NCBI GenBank assembly: GCA_020434365.1
Contig: JAGRAX010000011.1
Location: 1 to 32,447, forward strand
Origin: Bdellovibrionales bacterium
Lineage (GTDB): Bacteria; Bdellovibrionota_G; JALEGL01; JAGRMV01
DNA: 32,447 bases
Direction of reading: 5' to 3'
Shown: one piece after another, positions 7,345-16,622 of the stretch
Layout of the letters: every line of letters starts with the position of its first letter
Position numbering within the stretch: the first letter of the stretch is position 1
Notes under the pieces: generated by a model
Told to the model about the DNA's origin: nothing
Seen by the model: the letters and a program-made list of their open reading frames with translations, nothing else
The model's database searches: none
Position numbers and translations under genes: made by a program

Positions 7345-7932
7345 TTATTGCGCTTTCAGTAACTGCAAATAGTGAATGAATAGACTTTCCGACCAGTCAT
7401 AACGATATCCCAAGACCTTATCCAGAATGAATCCGCTTTTATCGATGATAAAAGTTTCAGGAACTTTTTCACTGCCGAAGCTTGTAGATGCCTTTCTCCC
7501 TGGATTGAGAGCCAAGGTAAACGAGATTTTTTGATCCGTCTTATTCTTAACAAATGCTTCTATTTGCTCTTTTGAATCGTCTAGGCTGATCGCAAGCATC
7601 ACAAAATCTTTCGAGCCAAGCTTCTCATAAGCCTTTTGCATTGCCGGCATTTCCGCTACGCAAGGCTGGCACCACGTCGCCCAAAAATTCAAAAACACAA
7701 CCTTACCCCTCAGATCGGAAAGACGCACCGTCGTGCCATCCAATTTGTGAATCGTAATATCAGGCGCGCAGGCTCCCGCAAGAGGCGCTACAGGTCCACT
7801 GCAGGTCGCTTGAGCCTGCTGAGATCCCAAAACAGACATGGCAATACTGAAAGCTAAGAATAAAAAGAAAAAACAACTCTTACATCGAAGAACTTTGACG
7901 CTACAATGGTAAAAAAACTCAGACACTGACAT
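7345..7932 (-). CDS. TlpA/ResA-like exported thiol-disulfide oxidoreductase
   Basis: The 195-aa protein has an N-terminal export signal (basic residues around 13-18, hydrophobic core about 20-36, likely cleavage near AQA at 40-42). A thioredoxin-fold domain of the AhpC/TSA-Redoxin type follows: FWATWCQPC (84-91 region, with the CxxC pair Cys88/Cys91) and the cis-proline in KVPETF (Pro158). It is expected to reduce or exchange disulfides of envelope proteins, as TlpA and ResA do in cytochrome c or oxidase maturation; the partner cannot be told from the neighbours. Two further Cys (about 44 and 55) precede the domain. The start has only a weak AGG close to ATG 7932, and Val12 onward could be an alternative. 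It lies between the hairpin that ends the ribosomal block and fabD. Confidence 0.88.
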   Translation of the reverse strand: MSVSEFFYHCSVKVLRCKSCFFFLFLAFSIAMSVLGSQQAQATCSGPVAPLAGACAPDITIHKLDGTTVRLSDLRGKVVFLNFWATWCQPCVAEMPAMQKAYEKLGSKDFVMLAISLDDSKEQIEAFVKNKTDQKISFTLALNPGRKASTSFGSEKVPETFIIDKSGFILDKVLGYRYDWSESLFIHYLQLLKAQ

Positions 7933-7954
7933 GACCTAAGTGTAAGGATTTACT

Positions 7955-7990
7955 CGAAAAGCGCAATGAAAAAGGCATTCATTGCGCTTT
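7955..7990 (-). terminator. Hairpin ending the ribosomal protein transcription unit
   Basis: There is a perfect 12-bp inverted repeat: AAAGCGCAATGA (7958-7969) and TCATTGCGCTTT (7979-7990), separated by 9 nt. Read on the minus strand it ends in TTTT, and it sits 20 nt downstream of the rplQ stop. It is best read as the intrinsic terminator of the rpsL-to-rplQ run, although the T-tract is short. Confidence 0.65.
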
Positions 7991-8009
7991 GTAAAATGAT
8001 GTAAGAAGC

Positions 8010-8567
8010 TTATTTTACTTTGGTCTTTGTGGACTTTTTTGTCGTTTTTTTGGTGCTCGCTTTTTTTGCAGACGAAGCATTTTCTTTTGTTACGCTTTTG
8101 GCTTTCACTTTGGATGAGCTCGTTTTTTTCGCGCTTACATTTTTGGCTTCAGTTTTCTTTTCTGCAGCTTTCTTGCCAGCGGGATTTTTTGCAGAAGACT
8201 TCTTCTTTTTTTCAAACTCCACAAATTCGATGATGGCTGTTTCAGCTGCATCTCCTTGACGACGCTTGTACTTCAAAATCCTGGTATATCCACCTTGGCG
8301 AGTTTCAAAAGAGGGAGCGATTTCATCAAACAATTTCGCAACAGACTCTTTGCGATACAACTTTGCCGCAACCAAACGTCTTGAGTTCAAATCCCCTTTT
8401 TTTGCCTTTGTAATTAAAGGCTCAACGTAACGTCTAAGTTCTTTCGCTTTTTCTACAGTGGTAATAATCCGACCCGAGTCAATCAGGCTGGTTGCCAGAC
8501 CTCTATACAAAGCCTTTCTCTGATCAGGCCGACGCCCTAAGGTTCTCCCAACAACTCTATGTCTCAT
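8010..8567 (-). CDS. rplQ: 50S ribosomal protein L17 with a long lysine-rich tail
   Basis: Residues 1-118 are a complete L17 ([41 protein letters not shown]), which lies near the exit of the peptide tunnel on the 50S surface. Residues 119-185 are an added low-complexity tail built from Lys, Ala, Ser and Thr, including repeated KKT/KKS units. Bacterial L17 is commonly ~120-130 aa, so this one is about half as long again. The tail resembles the C-terminal tail of histone H1 and is matched by tails on L30, L24 and S17 in this window. The ATG overlaps the rpoA stop in ATGA, so translation is probably coupled to rpoA. It is the last gene of the run. Confidence 0.95.
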   Translation of the reverse strand: MRHRVVGRTLGRRPDQRKALYRGLATSLIDSGRIITTVEKAKELRRYVEPLITKAKKGDLNSRRLVAAKLYRKESVAKLFDEIAPSFETRQGGYTRILKYKRRQGDAAETAIIEFVEFEKKKKSSAKNPAGKKAAEKKTEAKNVSAKKTSSSKVKAKSVTKENASSAKKASTKKTTKKSTKTKVK

Positions 8568-9616
8568 AACTCACCCTTAGCTTGAACAGGCGCCACAACA
8601 GCTCCTGTATTTTGTCTTAAATCTTGAATTTCTCTTACGACATCAGGATCCAATTTCATTCCCAAACCAAATCCCATTTCTGTAAGAATTTCTTTGATCT
8701 CATTGAGAGACTTACGTCCAAAATTTTTGGTTCGAAGCATTTCACCTTCGGACTTTTGAACCAACTCTCCGATAAACTTGATGTCTGCATTTTCCAAACA
8801 ATTCGCAGATCGAACGGACAATTCAAGCTCATCTACCTTGCGAAGCAAGTTTTGATTGAACTGATTCATCTTCGGTTCATCAGATTCCTCAACAACCACT
8901 GGCTGAGCTTCTTCTTCATCAAAATTAATGAAAATTTGCAGCTGCTCTTTTAAAATTTTTGCAGCGTACGCAACAGCATCTTGAGGTTTTACATAGCCGT
9001 TCGTCCAAAGCTCCATCGTAAGCTTGTCATAGTCTGTTCTTTGACCCACTCGAGCCTGACTTACAACATAATTCACTTTTTGAATCGGGGTAAAAACAGC
9101 ATCCACTGCAATGGTTCCAATTGCATGGTCTTCTTTTTTATTTTTTTCTGCAGGCACATAACCTTTACCCATCTCAACCGTCATTTCCATTTTAAGGCTT
9201 CCGTTTTCATTGAGAGTTGCAATGTGCGCATCGGGATTCAAAATTTCAATTTTGTCGTTTGTAACAATATCAGCAGCAGTAATCTCACCTGCCTGATTTA
9301 CGTCAATTGTAATTTTCTCAGGACCTTCAGAGTGACAACGAATGCGGATCTCTTTCAGATTCAAAATAATATCTGTCACATCTTCGGAAACGCCTTTGAT
9401 GGTTGTAAACTCGTGATCAACACCTTCAATTTTTACATTTGTAATTGCAGCGCCTTGCAAAGAAGAAAGAAGAATTCTTCTTAAACTATTTCCAATTGTC
9501 GTACCAAAACCTCTTTCAAGAGGAGCCACTTCAAATTTTCCATACGTGTCAGTCAAAAGCTCGTGATCAACTTCGATTCCTTTAGGATAAATAACGTCTG
9601 TCCAGTTTTTATACAT
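8564..9616 (-). CDS. rpoA: DNA-directed RNA polymerase subunit alpha
   Basis: The 350-aa protein has the N-terminal assembly domain ([20 protein letters not shown], about residues 34-53, forming the alpha dimer and contacting beta and beta'). A short acidic linker (about 240-250) follows. The C-terminal helix-hairpin-helix domain ([16 protein letters not shown] and [16 protein letters not shown]) binds UP elements and activators. Length is slightly above the usual ~330 aa because of a C-terminal extension after the helical domain. ATG 9616 has a good GAGGAG upstream. It sits in the standard alpha-operon position between rpsD and rplQ; the 34-nt gap before it is the largest in the whole ribosomal block. 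Confidence 0.98.
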   Translation of the reverse strand: MYKNWTDVIYPKGIEVDHELLTDTYGKFEVAPLERGFGTTIGNSLRRILLSSLQGAAITNVKIEGVDHEFTTIKGVSEDVTDIILNLKEIRIRCHSEGPEKITIDVNQAGEITAADIVTNDKIEILNPDAHIATLNENGSLKMEMTVEMGKGYVPAEKNKKEDHAIGTIAVDAVFTPIQKVNYVVSQARVGQRTDYDKLTMELWTNGYVKPQDAVAYAAKILKEQLQIFINFDEEEAQPVVVEESDEPKMNQFNQNLLRKVDELELSVRSANCLENADIKFIGELVQKSEGEMLRTKNFGRKSLNEIKEILTEMGFGLGMKLDPDVVREIQDLRQNTGAVVAPVQAKGEL

Positions 9617-9650
9617 TTTAATCTCCTCGTTAACGATCCAAAATTTATAT

Positions 9651-10277
9651 TTATCTCGAGTAATACTCTACCACTAACTGCTCTTGCAAAGGTGTTGGCA
9701 GATCATCACGCACAGGAATTGCTTTTACCACTCCTGTGTAATCATTTTGATTTAATTCCAACCACGCTGGAATTCCTCTTGCTTCTGCATTGCTCACAGA
9801 ATCTTTCACACGAGCAATATCTCTACTCTTCTCTTTCAGAGAAATCACATCTCCAGCTTTTACCGAATAAGAAGGAATATCCACACGATTGCCATTGACC
9901 AAAACATGTCCATGTCGAACAAGCTGTCTTGCTTCAGCACGCGAACTTGAAAAACCCATTCGGTACACAATATTGTCCAATCTTTTTTCCAAAAGAATCA
10001 AAAGATTTGAACCGGTAACGCCTTTAATCCGATCAGCTTCTACAAAATAACTATGGAATTGTTTTTCTTGAACTCCATACAAGCGACGAATCTTTTGTTT
10101 TTCTCTCAAGTGCAATCCATAGTTTGAAATTTTACTTCGAGATTGACCGTGCTGACCAGGAGCATAAGCTCTTCGATCAATCGCACACTTATCGGTATAA
10201 CAACGAGCGCCTTTGAGAAAAAGTTTACTTCCTTCTCTACGACACAACTTACAAACAGAACCTCTAAATCTAGACAC
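9651..10277 (-). CDS. rpsD: 30S ribosomal protein S4 (zinc-binding form)
   Basis: The 208-aa protein is an S4 primary binder of 16S rRNA. Four cysteines (Cys9, Cys12, Cys26, Cys31) in the N-terminal segment form the zinc-ribbon of the C+ type, which many bacteria have lost. An S4 RNA-binding domain follows ([20 protein letters not shown], about residues 96-115). The start is GTG at 10277, preceded by GGAGAG with 8-nt spacing; an ATG a few bases upstream is in another frame and meets a stop after four codons. In E. coli S4 is the autogenous repressor of the alpha operon; whether that holds here cannot be seen. Confidence 0.97.
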   Translation of the reverse strand: MSRFRGSVCKLCRREGSKLFLKGARCYTDKCAIDRRAYAPGQHGQSRSKISNYGLHLREKQKIRRLYGVQEKQFHSYFVEADRIKGVTGSNLLILLEKRLDNIVYRMGFSSSRAEARQLVRHGHVLVNGNRVDIPSYSVKAGDVISLKEKSRDIARVKDSVSNAEARGIPAWLELNQNDYTGVVKAIPVRDDLPTPLQEQLVVEYYSR

Positions 10278-10300
10278 TTTTCATTCTCTCCTTGTAAAGA

Positions 10301-10696
10301 TCAAACTCTACGACGTTTCGGTGGACGACATCCATTGTGAGGAATGGGAGTCACATCTTTAATTGCATTGACTCTAATCCCAATGTTTTGAATGGCGCGA
10401 ATCGCTGCTTCACGACCCGCTCCAGGTCCTTTGACCCGTACATCCACGGAACGAATTCCATGATCTTTTGCTTTTTTCCCAGCTTCAGCTGCCGCGATTT
10501 GCGAAGCAAAGGGAGTTGATTTTTTTGAACCTTTGAAACCTTGAGCACCTGAAGAGGACCAGGACAAAACATTTCCATTGGGTTCAGTAAACGTTACCAA
10601 GGTGTTGTTGAATGTCGCGTTGATAAACGCAACGCCGTGAGGCACATTCTTTTTTTCTTTTTTCTTGGTTTTAACTTTTTTCTTTTGAGCCGCCAT
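10301..10696 (-). CDS. rpsK: 30S ribosomal protein S11
   Basis: The 131-aa S11 lies in the platform of the 30S subunit near the E site. The core is recognised from [21 protein letters not shown] and the C-terminal [12 protein letters not shown]. The first 17 residues are almost all Lys with a few Ala, Gln, Val and Thr, a basic N-terminal extension in the style of the tails on other proteins in this window. AAGGAG precedes ATG 10696. It is in the standard order between rpsM and rpsD. Confidence 0.97.
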   Translation of the reverse strand: MAAQKKKVKTKKKEKKNVPHGVAFINATFNNTLVTFTEPNGNVLSWSSSGAQGFKGSKKSTPFASQIAAAEAGKKAKDHGIRSVDVRVKGPGAGREAAIRAIQNIGIRVNAIKDVTPIPHNGCRPPKRRRV

Positions 10697-10715
10697 AACT
10701 AATAATACTCCTTAT

Positions 10716-11096
10716 TTATTTACCTGGCTTTGAAGCAGATTTAATCGGCCCGCGTCTTTTGCCTTTTCTCGTTCTAGCATTTGTGTTGGTTCTTTGACCT
10801 CTTACAGGCAATGACTTTCTATGACGGATTCCACGATAACAACCCAAATCCATCAATCGTTTGATATTTCCATTCACTTCTCTTCGAAGGTCACCTTCTA
10901 CACGACAGTTTTCATCGATTACTTTTCTAATTCGAACCACTTCATCTTCCGTCAACTCTTCAGTTTTTGCGAACTTATCTACTTTAGAAAGTTCACAAAC
11001 TTTAATTGCGGTTGTACGACCGATACCATAAATATAGGTCAGAGCAAATTCGAGCCTTTTGCCTTTGGGCAAATCTATACCTGAAATACGAGCCAT
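10716..11096 (-). CDS. rpsM: 30S ribosomal protein S13
   Basis: The 126-aa S13 sits in the head of the 30S subunit and contacts the 50S and P-site tRNA. Markers are [19 protein letters not shown] at the start, the helix-hairpin-helix [12 protein letters not shown], and the basic C-terminus [24 protein letters not shown]-type region ending [11 protein letters not shown], here with [16 protein letters not shown] strong AGGAGG lies upstream of ATG 11096. It directly follows rpmJ, as in most bacteria. Confidence 0.97.
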   Translation of the reverse strand: MARISGIDLPKGKRLEFALTYIYGIGRTTAIKVCELSKVDKFAKTEELTEDEVVRIRKVIDENCRVEGDLRREVNGNIKRLMDLGCYRGIRHRKSLPVRGQRTNTNARTRKGKRRGPIKSASKPGK

Positions 11097-11110
11097 CTTT
11101 CTGCTTCCTC

Positions 11111-11224
11111 CTACCCTTGTCTCTGCTTATGACGAGGGTTATCGCAAATCACTCGAACAACATTTTTTCTTCGAATCAATTTGCACTTATCACAAATTTT
11201 TTTAACTGATACCCTTACTTTCAT
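11111..11224 (-). CDS. rpmJ: 50S ribosomal protein L36 (zinc form)
   Basis: Translating the minus strand from ATG 11224 to TAG 11111 gives 37 residues beginning [19 protein letters not shown] and ending in RHKQRQG. Cys11, Cys14, Cys27 and His32 form the CCCH zinc site of the C+ form of L36. Size and sequence are exactly those of L36, which sits deep in the 50S near the GTPase-associated region. infA, which usually precedes rpmJ in Gram-positive and many other genomes, is absent: the map stop is only 8 nt upstream. Confidence 0.96.
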   Translation of the reverse strand: MKVRVSVKKICDKCKLIRRKNVVRVICDNPRHKQRQG

Positions 11225-11232
11225 TTCTTCAC

Positions 11233-11988
11233 CTAATGTATATCCATACTTAAAATTTCAGGACCACGCTCCGTCAGCGCAATCGAATGCTCAAAATGAG
11301 CAGATCGTTTACCATCTTTTGTCACTGCCGTCCATCCATCTTCTAATATTTTTACGTCCGGGCGACCTTCATTGATCATGGGCTCAATCGCCAGAACCAT
11401 ACCTACTTTGAGCTTCATTCCATAGCCCTTTGTGCCATAATTCGGCACTTGAGGGTCTTCATGAAGCGCACGACCAATTCCATGTCCAACAAAATCTCTC
11501 ACCACAGAAAATCCAAAACTCTCTGCATGCTCTTGAACAGCAGCTCCGATGTCAAACAGATGTCCTCCTGGCACAGCGGCTCTGATCCCGCAATACATAG
11601 ACTCTTCCGTTACTTTAAGAAGCTTTTTGGCTGCCTCATCGATCTTCCCTACCGCATAAGTCACAGCAGAATCTCCGTAAAAGCCCTTATAAATCGTTCC
11701 CATATCCACGCCAATCACATCTCCATCCTGAAGAATGCGATCTTTAGAGGGAATCCCATGAACCACCTCGTGATTGATCGAGACGCAAAGGGTTGCAGGA
11801 AAGCCACTGTAGCCCTTAAAGGCAGGCACAGCATCATAGGAACGTATGACCTTTTCCGCGACCTGATCGAGCTCAAATGTGCTTACCCCAGGTACAATCA
11901 TGGGGGCCAACTCTTTTCTGGCCTTTGCAATGATTTGATTGCAAACCCTCATGATTTCGATCTCTTCTGGTGTTTTGATCGAAATCAC
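11233..11988 (-). CDS. map: Type I methionine aminopeptidase
   Basis: I choose GTG 11988, which overlaps the adk stop in GTGA and has GGGGGAG just upstream; the frame could be extended to 12018 but only inside adk. The 251-aa protein has all five metal ligands of type Ia MetAP: Asp95, Asp106, His169, Glu202 and Glu233, with His176 nearby in the [12 protein letters not shown] segment. It removes the initiator Met from nascent proteins. Its place between adk and rpmJ is the classic one at the end of the spc operon. Length is typical (~250 aa). Confidence 0.96.
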   Translation of the reverse strand: MISIKTPEEIEIMRVCNQIIAKARKELAPMIVPGVSTFELDQVAEKVIRSYDAVPAFKGYSGFPATLCVSINHEVVHGIPSKDRILQDGDVIGVDMGTIYKGFYGDSAVTYAVGKIDEAAKKLLKVTEESMYCGIRAAVPGGHLFDIGAAVQEHAESFGFSVVRDFVGHGIGRALHEDPQVPNYGTKGYGMKLKVGMVLAIEPMINEGRPDVKILEDGWTAVTKDGKRSAHFEHSIALTERGPEILSMDIH

Positions 11989-12542
11989 TGTACTCCCCCT
12001 TTGGGTAAAAGCTGGCAAATCGAATCAAATACGGTGTCAACCTTTTGACTACCATTTACCTCATGTACAAGGCCCTGCTCTGCGTAAAATTCTTTTACAG
12101 GCTGCGTTTGCTCTCTGTATACAGACAAACGGTTTTTGATGGTATCAGGATGATCATCACTTCTTCCTCTGGACACCATCCTCTCAACAATTACATCTTC
12201 TGGCACTTCCAAGGATAATACGTGATCAATTCTTAGATTTTGAGAGCCAAGCATCGTACCCAGAGCCTTGGCTTGTTCCACATTTCTGGGAAACCCATCA
12301 AGCAAGAAACCATTTTGAGACTCGGAGATAACTGACTGAATCATCGCAAGCACGATCTCGTCTGGTACCAACTCACCCCTATCCATAAAACCTTTGGCCT
12401 GCATGCCCAAAGAAGTTTTTTTTGATACTTCTTGTCTAAACAGCTCTCCTGTTGAAATATGCGTAAGGGAAAAAAACGAGGCAATTTTTTCAGCTTGTGT
12501 GCCCTTACCTGCTCCAGGTGGACCTAAAAGTATGAGATTCAC
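11985..12542 (-). CDS. adk: Adenylate kinase, short-lid form
   Basis: The start is taken as GTG 12542, giving VNLILLGPPGAGKGT at the N-terminus with the P-loop GxPGAGKGT; further upstream the frame lies within secY. The 185-aa length and the direct run VERMVSRGRSDDHPDTIKNRL, with no ~30-residue LID insertion or zinc cysteines, mark the short-lid class (as in AK1 and some bacteria) rather than the long E. coli type. FLLDGFPRNVEQA is the AMP-binding/Walker B region. It interconverts ATP + AMP and 2 ADP. It begins 7 nt after the secY stop and overlaps map, so it is part of the secY-adk-map module. Confidence 0.95.
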   Translation of the reverse strand: MNLILLGPPGAGKGTQAEKIASFFSLTHISTGELFRQEVSKKTSLGMQAKGFMDRGELVPDEIVLAMIQSVISESQNGFLLDGFPRNVEQAKALGTMLGSQNLRIDHVLSLEVPEDVIVERMVSRGRSDDHPDTIKNRLSVYREQTQPVKEFYAEQGLVHEVNGSQKVDTVFDSICQLLPKGGVQ

Positions 12543-12549
12543 GATCTCC

Positions 12550-13855
12550 CTACCCTCTTCGAGAAGATTTGAGACGGGCAGCTTTGGGACCCAAAAAACC
12601 TTCATAATGATGACTTAAAAGATGCCCTTCTATTTGCGACATTGTATCCAATGCCACACCTACAACGATGAGCAAACTGGTGCCTCCAAAATAAAAAGAG
12701 ACCCCGGCCTTGGTCTGCAAAATCACGGGCAGAACACACACCGCAGCGATATATACAGCACCTACGAGCGTAAGCCTTTCCAAAACCTTCTCGATATATT
12801 CGGCTGTGCTTTTTCCTGGTCTGATCCCGGGAACATATCATATTGTCAGCTACATCTACGGGGTTAAACTGCACCGCCGTATAGAAAAAACAGAAAAACA
12901 CAATCAATATGACTTGCAAAGCATTGTAGATCCATCCTCCAAAATGCAGTTGTTGATTGATCTGCTCAAGCCATGAAAAACCGGAGAAAGCTGCCATGGT
13001 GGCCGGAAACGTGAGCAGGGAACTTGCAAAGATCGGAGGAATTACGCCGGCCATATTGATTTTCAATGGCAAATGAGTGCTCTGACCTTGATACATTTTT
13101 CGGCCTACAACTCTTTTTGCATATTGAACGGGAATTCTTCGCTGCGCCTGCTCAAAGTAAACAATGGCATATACAACAGCCAACATCAGCACAATCAGAG
13201 CAACCAATCCCAATGGAGAAATCTGACCATTTTTCATCATATCAATGGTGTTGTATACGGCTTGAGGAAAACCCGCGATGATCCCAGCAAAAATCACAAG
13301 GGAAATTCCATTGCCAATTCCTCTTTCTGTAATCTGCTCACCAAGCCACATCAGAAATGTAGTTCCTGCAGTCAATGTAATCACAGTCATAAACTTAAAC
13401 ATCAAACCTGGATTAGATACGACCATAACTCCGTCGGGCGTTCTTTGACTCTCTAGAAAAGTCGCCAGACCAATCCCTTGAATAATACTCAAACCGATGG
13501 TTGCATACCGCGAGTACTGATTGATTTTTCTTCTTCCCATTTCGCCTTCTTTTTGCAGGCGTTCAAGATATGGAAAGACAACAGTCAAAAGCTGAAAAAT
13601 AATCGATGCACTGATATATGGCATAATCCCCAAAGCGAAAATAGAAAACCGCTCTAAGGCCCCCCCACTGAAAAGGTTAAAAACTTCCAGGAAGGTCCCT
13701 GCAAGCGTTGCAAAATAGTCATTGAGTGCAACGGGGTCAACACCAGGAGTAGGAACATGAACCCCCAAACGATACACCGCAAGCAGAGCCAATGTAAAAA
13801 CAATGCGTTTTCTCAGCTCAGGCACTCTGGCCATATTTGCAATTTGGGCAGCCAC
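12550..13855 (-). CDS. secY: Protein translocase subunit SecY, frameshifted in this sequence
   Basis: SecY forms the membrane channel of the Sec pathway. GTG 13855 starts a frame that is normal SecY for 339 residues ([23 protein letters not shown]; multiple membrane segments) up to [12 protein letters not shown]. After that it turns into nonsense that runs on through 12602. From 12837 a second frame continues exactly where SecY should: [22 protein letters not shown] and two further membrane segments, ending with TAG at 12550. The missing link is the conserved short loop normally reading like KK-x-GG; one extra base plus loss of about five codons fits a 14-nt deletion near 12838. Restored, the protein would be about 439 aa, normal length. 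SecY is essential, so a sequencing or assembly error is more likely than a true pseudogene. Confidence 0.9.
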
Positions 13856-13861
13856 AAGTAC

Positions 13862-14326
13862 CTACCCTTTGGCCTGTGCAGACAAGGTCTCTACAACAGT
13901 TCCACCTTGCTTTTCGATCATCTGTTTTGCCTGAGCACTGACTTGAAAACCTTCAATGCTTAGCTTTTTGCTCAACTTCCCTGTAGCCAAAACCTTTACT
14001 TTTCCTGAAAAGGAAGGTCTAACAAATTTTTTCTCTTTGAGTTCAGCAATGCTAACTTTTTGACCGTCGTCAAAGCACTCTAGATCTCTCAAATTAATAA
14101 TCTGAACTTTTTCTTTTTTCTGACTGGTAAAGCCGAATTTGGGCAATCTTCTCATGAGAGGCATCTGACCACCCTCAAATCCGATCTTCACACCGCCACC
14201 AGATCTTGCTGATTGTCCCTTGTGTCCTTTTCCAGATGTTTTTCCCAATCCAGAACTCTCTCCTCTTCCCAATCTTTTGCGTCCCTTACGCGAACCTTGA
14301 GGAGCTTTTAAGTTTGATAGTTGCAT
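13862..14326 (-). CDS. rplO: 50S ribosomal protein L15
   Basis: The start is ATG 14326, with GGAG at 14333-14336; the in-frame TTG at 14338 is part of that ribosome-binding region. The 154-aa L15 has the Gly/Arg/Lys-rich N-terminal extension that threads into 23S rRNA (SRKGRKRLGRGESSGLGKTSG...) and the C-terminal domain with KVLATGKLSKKLSIEG. It is a late assembly protein of the 50S. Order rpmD-rplO-secY is standard. Confidence 0.97.
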   Translation of the reverse strand: MQLSNLKAPQGSRKGRKRLGRGESSGLGKTSGKGHKGQSARSGGGVKIGFEGGQMPLMRRLPKFGFTSQKKEKVQIINLRDLECFDDGQKVSIAELKEKKFVRPSFSGKVKVLATGKLSKKLSIEGFQVSAQAKQMIEKQGGTVVETLSAQAKG

Positions 14327-14338
14327 CTTATTCTCCAA

Positions 14339-14725
14339 TTACGCTTTTTTTGTCGTCTTCTTTTTAGCTGTCTTTTTTTCAGCTTTTTTTACGGTACTGT
14401 TTTTCTTTTCAGCAACCTTTTTTGTCGAAGTCTTTTTCGACGTTTTCTTTATAGCTTCTTTTTTTTTCTTCTCAATCATTTTTCCTGGAATCACTTCCAC
14501 TTGATCCTGAATCTTTTTTGAAACGGATTCCTTAGCTTGATAAGGTTGAACTTCCAATAAATGAAGAACCTTCTTGATCATTCCACGGCTCGAAGCATTG
14601 TCATCAATCACAACTACTTTTTCTCTGCGAGTCAAACCCAAGCCTTTTAGATTTGCTTTTTGATTGTCCGTAGCTCGAATCGAACTTCTCTTCAAACGAA
14701 TATGTATTTTTTTTACTGCGCTCAT
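14339..14725 (-). CDS. rpmD: 50S ribosomal protein L30 with a lysine-rich C-terminal extension
   Basis: Residues 5-61 are a clear L30: [32 protein letters not shown] and [15 protein letters not shown]. Bacterial L30 is normally about 60 aa; here the protein is 128 aa. The second half is an unusual tail, with a mixed segment (62-84) followed by Lys-rich KKT/KKA/KKS repeats (85-128). Similar tails occur on L17, L24 and S17 in the same cluster. The ATG overlaps the rpsE stop in ATGA. Position between rpsE and rplO is standard. An automatic annotation might call this a histone H1-like or hypothetical protein, so the L30 core is worth noting. Confidence 0.93.
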   Translation of the reverse strand: MSAVKKIHIRLKRSSIRATDNQKANLKGLGLTRREKVVVIDDNASSRGMIKKVLHLLEVQPYQAKESVSKKIQDQVEVIPGKMIEKKKKEAIKKTSKKTSTKKVAEKKNSTVKKAEKKTAKKKTTKKA

Positions 14726-15249
14726 GATGACTCTCCGTCTTCCTTGGTCTCGCTATCAGCAAGGTCAATTTTTCCGCCACGATCCAAAAAAATCTTTTGG
14801 GATTGTCCTAGCTGTCTCAAAGCATCCATAGTAGCTTTAACAACATTGTGAGGATTCGACGTCCCGATGGATTTACTAAGTACATCCTGGACTCCTGCAG
14901 CTTCGACCACTGCACGAACAGGGCCCCCAGCAATTACACCCGTCCCATGAGAAGCGGGTTTCAAAAAAACTTTCCCCGAACCGTAACAGCCGGTAACTTC
15001 CTGCAAAATCGTTCCATTTTTTAAGGGCACCTGAATCAATTCACGTCTTGCAGCTGCACTTCCTTTACGAATCGCTTCGGGAACTTCGTTGGCTTTGCCC
15101 AACCCCACACCGACACTGCCATTTTTGTCTCCGGATACTACGATGGCAGAAAAACTAAATCTTCGGCCCCCTTTTACAACTTTAGCAACGCGATTTACCT
15201 TAATCACATTTTCTACAAGATTTTGTTCATTGGCATCATTGTTGATCAT
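14722..15249 (-). CDS. rpsE: 30S ribosomal protein S5
   Basis: The 175-aa S5 shows the N-terminal double-stranded RNA-binding-like domain ([20 protein letters not shown], with the KGGRRF loop tied to decoding accuracy and spectinomycin response) and the C-terminal domain ([33 protein letters not shown]). It lies at the mRNA entry side of the 30S. A GAGGAG motif precedes ATG 15249. The C-terminus is short and acidic (about residues 163-175), in contrast with the basic tails elsewhere. Confidence 0.97.
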   Translation of the reverse strand: MINNDANEQNLVENVIKVNRVAKVVKGGRRFSFSAIVVSGDKNGSVGVGLGKANEVPEAIRKGSAAARRELIQVPLKNGTILQEVTGCYGSGKVFLKPASHGTGVIAGGPVRAVVEAAGVQDVLSKSIGTSNPHNVVKATMDALRQLGQSQKIFLDRGGKIDLADSETKEDGESS

Positions 15250-15268
15250 TACTTTATCTCCTCAACCC

Positions 15269-15631
15269 TTAAAAATTAAGACCATTTTCTCGGGCCGCAT
15301 CCGCAAGAGCTTTTACTCTTCCATGATATAAATATGCTCCACGATCAAAACAGACACTCTCTATCTTCTGTTGTTTTGCTCTCTGTGCAATTAAAGCTCC
15401 CACAGCTGCTGCTGCTTCCATAGAAACTGTGTTTTTCACTTTAGACTGAACCTCGCTTAGCATGGTCGAGGCACTCACCAAAGTTTTATGCTGTTGATCA
15501 TCAATGATCTGAGCGTACACATGTCGATTGCTACGGAACACGCTCAAACGTGGGCGTGTTGAATTACGTACAACCTTTCTTCTCACTCTACCTTGACGAA
15601 CAATTCTTTGTTTTTGTCTTTGATCACTCAT
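15269..15631 (-). CDS. rplR: 50S ribosomal protein L18
   Basis: The 120-aa L18 binds 5S rRNA. It is recognised by [20 protein letters not shown] near the N-terminus and the C-terminal [26 protein letters not shown]. Size matches the family (~115-120 aa), and the order rplF-rplR-rpsE is standard. Confidence 0.97.
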   Translation of the reverse strand: MSDQRQKQRIVRQGRVRRKVVRNSTRPRLSVFRSNRHVYAQIIDDQQHKTLVSASTMLSEVQSKVKNTVSMEAAAAVGALIAQRAKQQKIESVCFDRGAYLYHGRVKALADAARENGLNF

Positions 15632-15646
15632 AACTTTTACCCCATT

Positions 15647-16189
15647 TTAGGACGATGCCGATTTTCCGGCTTTTCTTCTAACCACTTCATCTGCATATTT
15701 CACGCCTTTACCTTTGTAAGGCTCAGGAGGACGGAAGTCCCTAATTTCAGCTGCGACCTGACCTACCAATTGCTTGTTAGGACCTTCAATAGTTACTTTA
15801 CCTTGCTTGTCTACATCAATTTGAATTCCATCTGGAATGGGATAATGCACGGGATGCGAAAACCCCAAAGCAAGTTCCAAGTTTCTTCCAGAAACCTGTC
15901 CCCGATAGCCAACTCCATTGATCTGAAGCTCTTTTTTAAAACCCGTTCCACAACCTTCTACCATATTGGACAAAATACTTCGGACCAAACCAAAACGTGC
16001 TCGAGACTGATCTACAGATTCATCTTTCATCGCACAAAGAATTTCACTATCCTTGACTTCAACCGAAACTCTCTCATCCACGAGATATTCTAAATTTCCC
16101 TTAGAACCCTGAACTTTTACCACACCTGAATTCACACTCACGGTAACTCCAGATGGAATTTGAATGGGCTGTTTTCCAATTCTAGACAT
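15647..16189 (-). CDS. rplF: 50S ribosomal protein L6
   Basis: The 180-aa L6 has two repeated domains that sit near the factor-binding site of the 50S. Markers are MSRIGKQPIQIPSGV at the start and the C-terminal signature FRPPEPYKGKGVKYADEVVRR. Start ATG 16189 has AGGGA upstream. Length and position are normal. Confidence 0.97.
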   Translation of the reverse strand: MSRIGKQPIQIPSGVTVSVNSGVVKVQGSKGNLEYLVDERVSVEVKDSEILCAMKDESVDQSRARFGLVRSILSNMVEGCGTGFKKELQINGVGYRGQVSGRNLELALGFSHPVHYPIPDGIQIDVDKQGKVTIEGPNKQLVGQVAAEIRDFRPPEPYKGKGVKYADEVVRRKAGKSASS

Positions 16190-16198
16190 AATAATTCC

Positions 16199-16600
16199 CT
16201 AACTCACCTGACAAATAAGCTCACCACCCACATTTTGTGCCTTGGCTTGCGCATCTGACATGATACCTTTTGATGTTGACACAATAAGCATAGAAAAAGG
16301 ATGATCCATACTTTCAAGCTTCTCCCTATTTGCATACCTTCTGCAGCCAGGAGTACTGATTCTTTTAATCTCCTGAATCAAAGGCTCCATTTGATCGTTG
16401 TATTTCAACGAAACTTTAATTTGAGGGAAAGCTCCCTCTTCCTGCAGTGTCTCAAAGTCAGCAAGAAAACCTTCTTCCTTTAGAATTCTTGAAAGCTCAA
16501 GATTCATATTGGAGTATCCAGTCACAACCGTGCTGTGCTTTGCTCTCTGAGCATTACGAATACGTGTTAAAAAATCTGCAATTGGGTCTGTATGAGCCAT
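16199..16600 (-). CDS. rpsH: 30S ribosomal protein S8
   Basis: The start is ATG 16600, because GAGGAG lies nine bases upstream and S8 proteins begin MxxxDPIADFLTRIRNA as seen here; the frame could be read further upstream into rplE but without similarity. The 133-aa protein ends with the conserved STSKGIMSDAQAKAQNVGGELI region. S8 binds the central domain of 16S rRNA and, in E. coli, represses the spc operon. The gene follows rplE after only 22 nt, so the usual rpsN between them is absent. Confidence 0.97.
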   Translation of the reverse strand: MAHTDPIADFLTRIRNAQRAKHSTVVTGYSNMNLELSRILKEEGFLADFETLQEEGAFPQIKVSLKYNDQMEPLIQEIKRISTPGCRRYANREKLESMDHPFSMLIVSTSKGIMSDAQAKAQNVGGELICQVS

Positions 16601-16622
16601 CTTACTATACTCCTCAAATACC

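Noticed and set aside
7991-8018. GTAAAAT/ATTTTAC inverted repeat overlapping the end of rplQ
   Set aside because: It is A+T-only in its stem, with a 14-nt loop, and lies beside a much stronger hairpin. It is probably incidental.
8981-9484. 167-codon open frame on the plus strand inside rpoA
   Set aside because: It is a mirror of rpoA codon bias, with no recognisable domain or ribosome-binding site.
12602-12838. The 3' end of the first secY frame as a novel SecY C-terminus
   Set aside because: It reads as Arg/Cys-rich nonsense with no membrane segment, while the other frame gives a textbook SecY C-terminus.
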